From the NCBI GenBank assembly GCA_049841135.1, contig JASGHK010000005.1, forward strand, positions 3,038,001 to 3,102,000: a stretch of 64,000 bases of DNA. The letters run 5' to 3'. Source of the DNA: JACRCT01 sp049841135 (lineage in GTDB: Bacteria > Myxococcota > Myxococcia > Myxococcales > UBA5297). The notes beneath the pieces are model-generated. The model did not search any database and was not told where the DNA came from. It worked only from the letters and a program-made list of their open reading frames with translations. Both the position numbers and the translations under genes were made by a program. This document shows positions 9,601 through 16,513 of this stretch, in pieces; positions within the stretch are counted from its first letter, which is position 1, and every line of letters begins with the position of its first letter.

Positions 9601-10762
9601 GGCAGCTCGACCCGTCGCAGACGCACTGGCCGCCCTTGCAGCTCTGGCCGGGGCTGCAGGCAGGACCGGTGCCGCAGCGGCAGATCGACCCGAAGCAGCC
9701 GTCGGCGCGGTCGGGGTTGCAGGGCAGGCAGGCGCCGCCGCCGGCCCCGCAGGCGGCGCGATCATTCAGGTGGCAGGCGCCGGCCATGCAGCAGCCGTCG
9801 GGGCAGCTCGCGGGGTCGCACACGCAGCGCCCCAGGGCGCAGCGCTGGCCGGCCTGGCACTGGGGCCCGGTGCCGCAGGAGCAGACCCCCAGCGCCGAGC
9901 AGGTGTCGCTCAGGTTGGCGTCGCAGGTCTGGCACTCCTCTCCCGGCTTGCCGCAGCTCTCGAAGGCGTTCTGCTTGCACTGGTCGCCGTAGCAGCAGCC
10001 GGTCGGGCAGGAGGCGGCGGTGCAGGTGCAGACGCCGCTCACGCACTCCTGGTCGAGCAGGCAGGAGCGGCAGGCCTCGCCGCCCGCGCCACAGGCGTCG
10101 GAGAGCTTGCCGTTCTGGCACTGGTTGTCCTGACAGCAGCCGGAGGCGCAGGAGAGGTCGTCGCAGACACAGGTGTCCGAGACGCAGCGCTGGCCGCCAT
10201 TGCAGCGTCCGGCCGTGCCGCAGTGGCAGGCGCCCTCGGTGCAGGTCTCGCCCAGGCCGCAGGCCGCGCCGGCGCCGCAGCGGCAGGTCCCTTCGAAGCA
10301 GGTCTCGCCGGCAGGGCAGGAGGGGACGCACTCGCGAGGGCCGGCATCGGGGCTGACCGGGGCCGAGAGCGTGAGGTCGACCTGGACCTCGTAGCCCTTC
10401 TTGATCGTGACCGAGGCCGTGCCGGTGCCGACGGCGCCGCCGGCCACGAGCCCGGTGACGGTGACGCCCAGGGTCTCGCCGGCGAGAGCGTCGCCGAGCA
10501 GCACCCGCAGCGACTGCGGGCTCTCGAGCGCCGCGCCGGCGCTCTCCGGCCGGACGGCGTCGAAGACCGTCCCGGAGGCGGTGGCGCCGGCGAAGCGCAG
10601 CTGGTCCGGCGCCATCGAGGAGGGGATGTCCACGCGGACGAAGACCGAGGTGCCGTAGGCCTTGAGCGCGTCGCGGTCGCAGGAGGACGAGAGCGCGGCG
10701 GCGGCGAGGACTCCCGCCAGGCACGCCACGGGGAATGAGGGGCGGAGGCGCAAGGGGCTCAT
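6638..10762 (-). CDS. Giant Cys-rich repeat lipoprotein (1374 residues)
   Basis: Starts MSPLRLRPSFPVACLAGVL and has a lipobox-like ALSSSC, so it is probably a lipoprotein. A beta-rich domain of about 110 residues comes first. The rest, to the C-terminus, is a Cys-rich array with a period of about 60 residues. A typical unit reads CGxGxxCxxGQxC, CVCDxxSCPxGCCxG, CGxxGxxCxxCD, xADxCSxxGxCxCG. I count 19 GCC blocks (for example SCPDGCC, TCPGGCC). The Cys pattern implies a disulphide-bonded rod outside the cytoplasm. It is the third gene of the kinase-TPR operon, with ATGA overlap of the TPR gene. The function is unknown; an adhesin, surface fibre or metal-binding shell are possibilities. The repeats also give long spurious ORFs on the other strand. 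Confidence 0.85.
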   Translation of the reverse strand: MSPLRLRPSFPVACLAGVLAAAALSSSCDRDALKAYGTSVFVRVDIPSSMAPDQLRFAGATASGTVFDAVRPESAGAALESPQSLRVLLGDALAGETLGVTVTGLVAGGAVGTGTASVTIKKGYEVQVDLTLSAPVSPDAGPRECVPSCPAGETCFEGTCRCGAGAACGLGETCTEGACHCGTAGRCNGGQRCVSDTCVCDDLSCASGCCQDNQCQNGKLSDACGAGGEACRSCLLDQECVSGVCTCTAASCPTGCCYGDQCKQNAFESCGKPGEECQTCDANLSDTCSALGVCSCGTGPQCQAGQRCALGRCVCDPASCPDGCCMAGACHLNDRAACGAGGGACLPCNPDRADGCFGSICRCGTGPACSPGQSCKGGQCVCDGSSCLSGCCAGNACLTRSFASCGSGGNECTACDVTSANNCSADGACHCGVNLPCGPGLRCLGGSCVCDAASCPGCCSGQSCLSGKSDSSCGSAGAACEACPAGQTCGEGACSSCNPSTCPDGCCSGATCSVRSVTSCAAGGGVCKACEPGRADSCSPAGGCRCGAGTACIEGQRCLAGACVCDSTSCPNGCCGDDGRCADQSAGTCGTRGGTCVRCETSVADSCSTTGVCRCGNWPACAAGQHCVDANCVCDATSCPDGCCSGGVCKPASLATCGAGGKACLACDAQKADTCTASGECRCGSLAPCGDGKRCVAGACVCDSVSCPSGCCSSAHECLTGGSASACGAGGAACQACGNTAVCKNGVCSDCDAASCASGCCSGSTCTVPTASACGSLAAACQVCDPLTADSCSALGTCGCGSGAPCEAGQHCAGGACVCDPTSCPDGCCDGTACVTSRSAQKCGAAGAACAACDATKADGCSAAGGCACGTGPACVSGQRCSSGSCVCDGQSCPTGCCAGLTCRPASVAACGTGGASCLACDTTKADSCSAVSGTCQCGTGAACATGQHCQGGACVCDATSCAGCCSGNTCLPGGAADQCGTGGAACQSCSPGECSQGVCSNCNPTNCASGCCSGPNCVIPTAASTCGTGAAACKTCDPIAADNCAADGTCACGRNAPCSGLHCVGGACVCDAVSCPSGCCQGNTCKTLSLSACVTGGQACVGCDTMTADTCVGGTCQCGGGPACAPGMHCVGGSCVCDAIGCAKGCCANGVCELRSFLACGTAAGTCSACDPAKADTCSTKGVCECGGKAACGTGLHCVGGACVCDPATCAGCCDAASGACKPGNVKSACGAAGAACTACGTGTCNGGICTSGCGASSCPSGCCSGKTCTQPPTTSACGTGGVACKACNSLVADSCGATGDCQCGSAAACTGGKQCVAGACTSAVCNSTTCPGGCCSGTSCLAGTANTDCGTGGAQCSDCSLQGQSCQGQQCQ

Positions 10763-11514
10763 CGGGCGTCCAGGGTTCCCAGCGAGGAGGCGGCGGGCCT
10801 GGGCTCGGTGGCGACGTAGGCCGCGGTCCCGGCGGCGGCGCCCACGACGACCACGCCGACGAGGGTCCACAGCCACCACTGCTCGTGGAGGGGCGCCTCG
10901 GCGGTGGCGGCAGGGGCCGGGACGGCGCTGGCGGCGGTCGAGGAGGAGGTCAGCCCGCCCGCAGCCGGGTCGTTGGCGGCTTTGGCCTGAGCGGCGGCCT
11001 TCGCCTCCAGCTCCGCCTTGCGGCTCTCGGCGGCCTTGGCCTCGGCGCGCGCGGCCTCGGCCCGGGCCTTCTCGATCTCCGCCTGGCGCTTGGCCTCGGC
11101 GTCGGCGTCGGCGCGGCTCTTCTGCTCGGCGAGCTTCTTCTCGCTGTCCTCGAGCAGGCCCTTGACCATCGCGGCGTTCTTGTCGCCCTTGGGCGCGGAG
11201 TCCAGGTAGCGCCGGTAGAAGAAGACGGCGCGCTCGTAGTCCGCCAGCTGGCGGTGGCACTGGGCGATGTTGAAGAGGAACGGGGCGAGCGGCTTGAGCT
11301 CGTAGGCCTTGGAGTAGGAGGCGAGGGCGTCGTTGAACCGGCCCAGGGTGTAGGCGGTCTGGCCCTTCTTGAACTCGGCCTTGGCCTCTTCCTCGGCCGG
11401 GTCGGCGGCCCTGCCCGCGGCGAGCGCCGGCGCCGACAGCCCGAGCGCCAGCAGCAGGGAGGTGAGGAAGAAGAGGGTAGTGCGGCTACTGCGCGAAGGG
11501 ATCCATGACGCCAT
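10759..11514 (-). CDS. Exported TPR protein with coiled coil and C-terminal membrane segment
   Basis: 251 residues. A signal peptide (LFFLTSLLLALGLSAPALA) is followed by two or three TPR-like helical pairs (FKKGQTAYTLGRFNDALASY, then FNIAQCHRQLADYERAVFFY). An Ala/Lys/Glu-rich coiled coil (about residues 120-180), a Pro/Ala linker and one transmembrane helix (WLWTLVGVVVVGAAAGTAAY) follow. TPR proteins of this plan commonly accompany PEGA-domain kinases in myxobacteria. Its 5' end overlaps the kinase gene by 29 bases and its 3' end overlaps the giant lipoprotein gene by 4, so the three are one operon. It likely acts as a periplasmic scaffold. Confidence 0.8.
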   Translation of the reverse strand: MASWIPSRSSRTTLFFLTSLLLALGLSAPALAAGRAADPAEEEAKAEFKKGQTAYTLGRFNDALASYSKAYELKPLAPFLFNIAQCHRQLADYERAVFFYRRYLDSAPKGDKNAAMVKGLLEDSEKKLAEQKSRADADAEAKRQAEIEKARAEAARAEAKAAESRKAELEAKAAAQAKAANDPAAGGLTSSSTAASAVPAPAATAEAPLHEQWWLWTLVGVVVVGAAAGTAAYVATEPRPAASSLGTLDAR

Positions 11515-12898
11515 CGGGATTGACCTGCTGCTTGGGCCCGCTGTTCTTCTTGGGGCCGGTGGCGGGCGCTGCCGGCTCGTTCTTGGCGGGGGTGGGAGCG
11601 TCGAGGATGGGGGGCGGCACGGCGGTGAGCGCGACCTCGAGGGAGGCGTTGGCCTTGAGCGAGGCCTTGCGCTCCGCGGGCTCGTAGCCGCCCAGCTCCA
11701 GCCGCACCGTCAGCTCGCGCTCGGCCGCGGGGAACTCCTTGGAGAGGGGCGTCGTCCCCAGCTCCTCGCCGGTGTCGGTGCGCACCACCCGCGCGCCGTT
11801 GGGCGTGGAGGTGATGGACAGCGTCACCTTGGCGGCGAGGGGCGGCGGCGGCGGCGGCGGAGCGACCACGACGACCGGAGGCGCGGGCGGCGGGACCACG
11901 ACGGGGTCCGCGTGCCGCTGCTGGAGGAGCAGGTAGGCGCCCACGCCCACCGAGGCGGCGACGAGCCCGGCCGCGCCGAGGATGGCCGGCAAGAGCCTGG
12001 AGTGCTTGGGCGGCTCGACCTCGACGGCCGAGAGCCCGGAGAGGATGGCCGCGATCTCGCCGGCCGACTGCGGCCGGTCCTCGGGCGCCTTCTGCAGGCA
12101 CTTGGTCACCACCTCGGCCAGGTCCGCGGGGATCCGCTCGCCGCCGATGGTGGTGGGGGGCAGCTTGGGCGTCGGCTTGGTGATGATGGCCACCGCCAGC
12201 TGGCCGAAGTTGTCGCCCGAGAACGGCGTGTGCCCGGTGAGCATCTCGTAGGCGATGATGCCCAGGGCGAACAGGTCGCTGCGGTGGTCGATGTCCACGC
12301 CCGCGGCCTGCTCCGGGGACATGTAGGCCGGCGTGCCGACGATGGCCCCGTCCATCGTCCCGCCCTTGGCCGGAGAAGCGGTGATCAGGCGCAGGAGCTT
12401 GGCGACGCCGAAGTCGAGCACCTTGACGTGGTCACGGCCGTTCTTGTTGCAGACGAAGAGGTTGTCGGGCTTGAGGTCGCGGTGCACGACGCCCAGCGTG
12501 TGCGCAGCCTGCAGCGCGCTGCAGATTTGCGAGAGCAGGTCCGCGGCCCGCACCACCGAGAGGCCGCCCGCCATGTGCGAGGTGAGGCTGTGGCCCTGCA
12601 GCAGCTCCATCACGCACCAGACGTCGCCACCCGGCTCCTCGACGAAGTCGAAAACCTCGACGATGTTCTCGTGGTTGATCTGGTTGACGGTGCGCGCCTC
12701 CTGCAGGAAGCGCTGCACGACGGACCGGTCGCGGGTGTGCTCGGGCCGGAGGATCTTGATGGCGACCTTGCGCCCCAGCCGTGTGTGGCGGGCCTGGAAG
12801 ACCCGTCCCATGGAGCCTTCGCCCAGAAGCTGCAGGAGCTCGTAGCTCCCCAGCACCTGCGAGCCGGCTCCAGGCTTGTTGGTCGCGTCCACGAGCAT
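11486..12898 (-). CDS. Transmembrane Ser/Thr protein kinase with PEGA domain
   Basis: 470 residues. All Hanks-type kinase motifs are present: Gly loop GEGSMG, catalytic Lys48 (VAIK), Asp141 in HRDLKPDN, DFG at 162-164 and the activation-segment end GTPAYMSPEQ. A single transmembrane segment (about 302-325) follows, then a Pro-rich linker and an extracytoplasmic PEGA-like domain (about 355-430, with GGYEPAERKASL). The C-terminal tail is Lys/Pro-rich. The arrangement is typical of Pkn kinases in myxobacteria: the outside PEGA domain may sense or bind the surface layer and the kinase phosphorylates cytoplasmic proteins. It is the first gene of the operon with the TPR protein and the Cys-rich lipoprotein. 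A CRP-like palindrome lies about 45 bases upstream. Confidence 0.95.
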   Translation of the reverse strand: MLVDATNKPGAGSQVLGSYELLQLLGEGSMGRVFQARHTRLGRKVAIKILRPEHTRDRSVVQRFLQEARTVNQINHENIVEVFDFVEEPGGDVWCVMELLQGHSLTSHMAGGLSVVRAADLLSQICSALQAAHTLGVVHRDLKPDNLFVCNKNGRDHVKVLDFGVAKLLRLITASPAKGGTMDGAIVGTPAYMSPEQAAGVDIDHRSDLFALGIIAYEMLTGHTPFSGDNFGQLAVAIITKPTPKLPPTTIGGERIPADLAEVVTKCLQKAPEDRPQSAGEIAAILSGLSAVEVEPPKHSRLLPAILGAAGLVAASVGVGAYLLLQQRHADPVVVPPPAPPVVVVAPPPPPPPLAAKVTLSITSTPNGARVVRTDTGEELGTTPLSKEFPAAERELTVRLELGGYEPAERKASLKANASLEVALTAVPPPILDAPTPAKNEPAAPATGPKKNSGPKQQVNPDGVMDPFAQ

Positions 12899-12940
12899 CT
12901 CGCCAGCGTCCCCTCAAAGAGCCGCGCATGGTACCAGAGC

Positions 12941-12956
12941 TGTGACTCGAATCACA
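12941..12956. promoter_or_regulatory. CRP-like palindromic operator TGTGA-N6-TCACA
   Basis: The sequence TGTGACTCGAATCACA exactly matches the half-sites and spacing used by CRP/FNR-family regulators. It lies in the divergent region between the kinase start (12898) and the PLD-like gene start (13161), where a regulator could act on either promoter. A chance match is possible, but the perfect symmetry and intergenic placement make it worth testing. Confidence 0.45.
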
Positions 12957-13160
12957 TCGATGAAGGACGGTTCCGCACATCGACGAAAAGGCCAGCGATT
13001 CAAGCTCCTTGGATTGTGGCGTACGGGATGCCCGAAGCTCTCCTGGGGAAGGACGATCCAGAACAGACGAGGTGACGTTCGAACGAGCACATTCCTCGGG
13101 AGCCCCACCTCCACTAGAATGGCCGGCCCTGACCGCCGCTCTTCGCCTCGGAGTCCTCCC

Positions 13161-14996
13161 GTGCCCATCACCACCATCGGCAAGAAGATCACCGCCGCCC
13201 TGGCCGACAAGAAGGTCAACAAGGCCGAGGTGGATGGCCTCATCGCCGAGGCGATGAAGAACCAGAAGCTCAGCGCCGCGGAGAAGAAGGAGCTCGTCGC
13301 CTTCTTCCTGGGCAACAAGAAGGCGTTCGACGCCGAGGCCAAGACGACGCTGGAGACCTTCCTCGGGCTCAACAAGCCGCCCGCCCCCAAGCCCCAGCCC
13401 AAGCCCGCCGATCCCGTCGACGCCTTCGAGACCCGCACCAGCCCGGTGCGCGCCGGTGCCATCGAGACGGTCTTCACCCCGGGCGACGAGGCGAAGCTGA
13501 TGGAGTACGCCTCGCTCGACGCCGTCATCGGCGCCCGCAAGGCCGACCCGAAGACCTACCCGCCGGAGTCGAACCCGTACCGGATCGAATACGCGGTCTA
13601 CAACCTCACCGACCCCGAGGTGGTCCGTCGCCTCACCGACGCGGCGAAGGCCGGCGTCCACGTCCAGGTGCTGGTCGACGCCAAGAGCATCGCGCCCAGC
13701 AAGTGGTGGAGCTCGCTGGTCAAGGACCTCACCGCCGCCGGCTTCAGCTACGCGCCCTCGCAGAACAAGCTCGCCGACGACGTGGCGGCGCGCCGCGACA
13801 CGCAGCTCATCGGCATGGACATGCCGGGCATCTTCCACCTGAAGACCCGCTATTTCAGCTACCCCGACCCGGTGAGCGGCGAGCTCCAGGAGACGGTGCT
13901 CACCGGCTCCTACAACCCCGAGATCGCCGCCCAGAAGAACGACGAGTCGCTCCACCGCATCAACGACCGGACGCTGGTGCACCAGTACCTGAAGGCCGTG
14001 GAGCTGATGCGCGACGGCAAGCCCGTGCAGAACACCTGGGACGACGCCTGCCCGGTCAACGCCCTCTTCACCGTCCCCAACGCCGTCGGGCCCAAGCCGC
14101 TCGACAAGATCTTCAGCCTCATCGACCAGGAGAAGGAGTTCATCGGGATGTCGGTCTTCACGCTGCGCGAGCTGACCGGCTCCGACAAGACCAAGCTCCT
14201 CGACCACCTCAAGGCCGCAAAGGATCGCGGCGTGAAGGTGGTGATCCTCACCGACAAGAAGCAGGCCGACGGCGTGGACATCGACGGCAAGCCGCAGGCG
14301 GGCGTCGAGAACGACGGCACCGACGAGAAGCTCGAGAAGCTGGGCATCCCGGTCTACGAGGCCATCAACAAGGCCGGGCCGTACAACGCGATGCACCTGA
14401 AGGCGTCCATCTTCGGGCTGCAGGACATGAAGGTGGTCACCGACGCCGGCAACTGGACCTACTCGGTGATGGGCTCGGGCGCCTCGACCTGGTCCAACAA
14501 CGCCGAGAGCCTGCTGTTCATCGACTCCGGCAAGCTCGACGGCAACGCCACCGGCCAGCGCTACCTGGGCGAGTTCATGCGGGTGCTGCGCAAGTACGGC
14601 GACCAGAACCCGGATCACACCGACGTCGAGACGCTCATCGCCGACCTGCAGAAGATGCCGAACTGGCCCAAGGTCAAGGTCGACTTCAACGTCGTCGCCA
14701 AGACGCACATGGGGCAGGACGTCTTCATCGTCGGCAACACCGAGGAGCTGGGGCGCTGGGGTGAAGCCGGCCCCGGCCTCAAGCTCGACACCGACGCCTC
14801 GACCTACCCGAACTGGAAGAGCGCCGCGGTGGAGGTCCCGCTGGGCACGCGCTTCGAGTACAAGGTCGTCAAGCGCGACCGCGACGGCGGCATGGCCTGG
14901 GAGCCGGGCCAGAACGCCGTCCTCATCGTCGACCCCACCCGCGGCCAGGACCTGGACGACCTGACCATCTCCGACGACTACAACGGAGACCGGTGA
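13161..14996 (+). CDS. PLD-superfamily-like protein with C-terminal CBM20-like domain
   Basis: 611 residues from the GTG at 13161 (VPITTIGKK); no ATG start fits the family region better. Two phospholipase D-type half-sites are visible: His226-x-Lys228 followed by GSYN (249-252), and His412-x-Lys414 followed by GNWT (430-433). In both, the Asp normally five residues after the Lys is replaced (Ser and Gly), so the HKD motifs are incomplete. Residues about 515-605 resemble a starch-binding CBM20 module (VFIVGNTEELGRWG and later TRFEYKVVKRD). There is no signal peptide, though the N-terminus is Lys-rich and helical. It could be a phosphodiesterase with a glycan-binding arm. The next gene overlaps it by four bases (GTGA). 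Confidence 0.65.
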   Translation: MPITTIGKKITAALADKKVNKAEVDGLIAEAMKNQKLSAAEKKELVAFFLGNKKAFDAEAKTTLETFLGLNKPPAPKPQPKPADPVDAFETRTSPVRAGAIETVFTPGDEAKLMEYASLDAVIGARKADPKTYPPESNPYRIEYAVYNLTDPEVVRRLTDAAKAGVHVQVLVDAKSIAPSKWWSSLVKDLTAAGFSYAPSQNKLADDVAARRDTQLIGMDMPGIFHLKTRYFSYPDPVSGELQETVLTGSYNPEIAAQKNDESLHRINDRTLVHQYLKAVELMRDGKPVQNTWDDACPVNALFTVPNAVGPKPLDKIFSLIDQEKEFIGMSVFTLRELTGSDKTKLLDHLKAAKDRGVKVVILTDKKQADGVDIDGKPQAGVENDGTDEKLEKLGIPVYEAINKAGPYNAMHLKASIFGLQDMKVVTDAGNWTYSVMGSGASTWSNNAESLLFIDSGKLDGNATGQRYLGEFMRVLRKYGDQNPDHTDVETLIADLQKMPNWPKVKVDFNVVAKTHMGQDVFIVGNTEELGRWGEAGPGLKLDTDASTYPNWKSAAVEVPLGTRFEYKVVKRDRDGGMAWEPGQNAVLIVDPTRGQDLDDLTISDDYNGDR

Positions 14997-16396
14997 GGTT
15001 CGCCAGGACCGCAGCGCTGCTCTCGCTCTTGGCCGTCGCGGCTTGTTCGGAGCCCGCGGGCCCGTCCGGCCAGGACGCAGGGGGCCGCGACGCCTCGGCG
15101 CGGCGCGATGCGAGCCAGCTCGCGGACGCCTCCGAGAGCGCGGGTCTCGACGCGGGTGAGCTCGAGGCCCCGGACGGTGGGGCGCTCTCGGCGGCGGACA
15201 CGGGCACGGCTGCGACCACAATTCAGGACTTCTGGGCCAACACCCAGTGGCCGGCCTACCTCACGCTCACTCCGGGCGAGCAGGCGACGATCTACGGCCA
15301 GATCTGGATCCCGGGGCGCACCGACCAGAGCGGGGCGATGGCTGGGCTCGAGGTCGAAGCCGGGCTCGGCGCGCCCGGGACGGAGCCCGCGACGTGGACC
15401 TGGACCTCGGCCCGCTACAACGTCGAGAAGGGGAACAACGACGAGTGGCTGGCGAAGCTGACCGCGCCCGGGTCGGGCGCGCGCGAGTACGCCTTCCGCT
15501 ACCGGGTGCCGGGCTCGGTGTGGGCCGGCCAGCAGGGCGAGTGGCTCTACGCGGGGCTGAAGGGGCCGACGCTCGCGCCGGGCGAGGCGGGCGTGATGGC
15601 GGTCCGCGTGCCGGCCGGCCAGGTCGTGGTCGCGACCCAGAACCTGCACTGCCAGCACGACGACCCTAAGGGCCGGTTCGACGCGATCGCGGCGCGGTGG
15701 GCGGCGCTGAAGGTCGACGTCGCGGCGCTCCAGGAGGTGTGCGAAGACGCCTCGACCGGCGTGGGCAACTCGGCGGACTACCTGGCCAAGGCGCTCACCG
15801 CCGCGACCGGGCGGACCTACGGCTACGTCTGGGTGCAGACGCACCTGGCCAACGACGTGACCCCCGAGGGCGTTGGCCTCGTCAGCGCGCTGCCGCTCGC
15901 CGGTCAGGCGACCGTCGACCACGTCACCGCCGACCTCCCGCGCAAGGCGCTCCTGGGCGCGTATGCCACGCCCGCGGGCATCCTCGCGGTGGTCACCAGC
16001 CACCTCTCCTACCGGACCGAAGACGCCGACGCGCGGCTGCAGCAGGCCAACCAGCTCGTGGCCCTGGCGACCGAATGGCAGACCGGGCCATCGAGAACCG
16101 CGGGTACGCACGCGCTCATCGCCGGGGATTTCAACACCGCCCCGGACACCGCGCCCATCCAAGCGGTGGGGTCGGCGGGCTTCACCGATGTCTGGGCGGC
16201 TGTGCACCCGGGCGACCCCGGCCTGTCCTTCCCGTCGTACGCGCCCAACAAGCGGATCGACTACCTGCTCTTCCGATCTGCGGCTGGCATCGCGGCCGCG
16301 CCGACGTCGGCGACCGAGGAGTTCGGCCAGCCTTACACCGGGACGAGCTACGTCTCGGACCACCTGGGCTTCGTCGCGACATTGAAGGCGCCCTGA
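14993..16396 (+). CDS. Exported lipoprotein with endonuclease/exonuclease/phosphatase (EEP) fold
   Basis: 467 residues starting at GTG 14993, overlapping the PLD-like gene stop. A signal peptide with lipobox (LLAVAAC, lipid Cys18) is followed by an Asp/Ala/Gly-rich linker typical of myxobacterial lipoproteins and a beta-sandwich-like region (about 80-195). The EEP domain shows ATQNLHC, ALQEVCED, GDFNTAPDT and SDHLGFVA, the usual metal and catalytic residues. This fold hydrolyses phosphodiester or phosphomonoester bonds in nucleic acids, lipids or inositol phosphates; the substrate cannot be told from sequence. Coupling to the PLD-like protein suggests a shared extracellular or periplasmic substrate. 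Confidence 0.8.
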   Translation: MRFARTAALLSLLAVAACSEPAGPSGQDAGGRDASARRDASQLADASESAGLDAGELEAPDGGALSAADTGTAATTIQDFWANTQWPAYLTLTPGEQATIYGQIWIPGRTDQSGAMAGLEVEAGLGAPGTEPATWTWTSARYNVEKGNNDEWLAKLTAPGSGAREYAFRYRVPGSVWAGQQGEWLYAGLKGPTLAPGEAGVMAVRVPAGQVVVATQNLHCQHDDPKGRFDAIAARWAALKVDVAALQEVCEDASTGVGNSADYLAKALTAATGRTYGYVWVQTHLANDVTPEGVGLVSALPLAGQATVDHVTADLPRKALLGAYATPAGILAVVTSHLSYRTEDADARLQQANQLVALATEWQTGPSRTAGTHALIAGDFNTAPDTAPIQAVGSAGFTDVWAAVHPGDPGLSFPSYAPNKRIDYLLFRSAAGIAAAPTSATEEFGQPYTGTSYVSDHLGFVATLKAP

Positions 16397-16513
16397 CCTT
16401 CTGGAAGTCCGGAGGCCCACGACCGGCGCGCCCCAAGGCGGGCCGCATTTGGTCAAGGCCCTCGCGCGGGAGAAGATGTCCCCTGCGGCCGACCGGTGAC
16501 TGGAGCGGATGCC

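Noticed and set aside
6705..9992. Long forward ORF of 1095 codons opposite the Cys-rich lipoprotein
   Set aside because: It is rich in Pro, Gln and Ala with no fold or start signal; it is the antisense shadow of the Cys repeats.
6638..10320. CRISPR-like regular repetition
   Set aside because: The period (about 180 bases) follows codons of the Cys repeat and the units diverge; there are no identical repeats with unique spacers.
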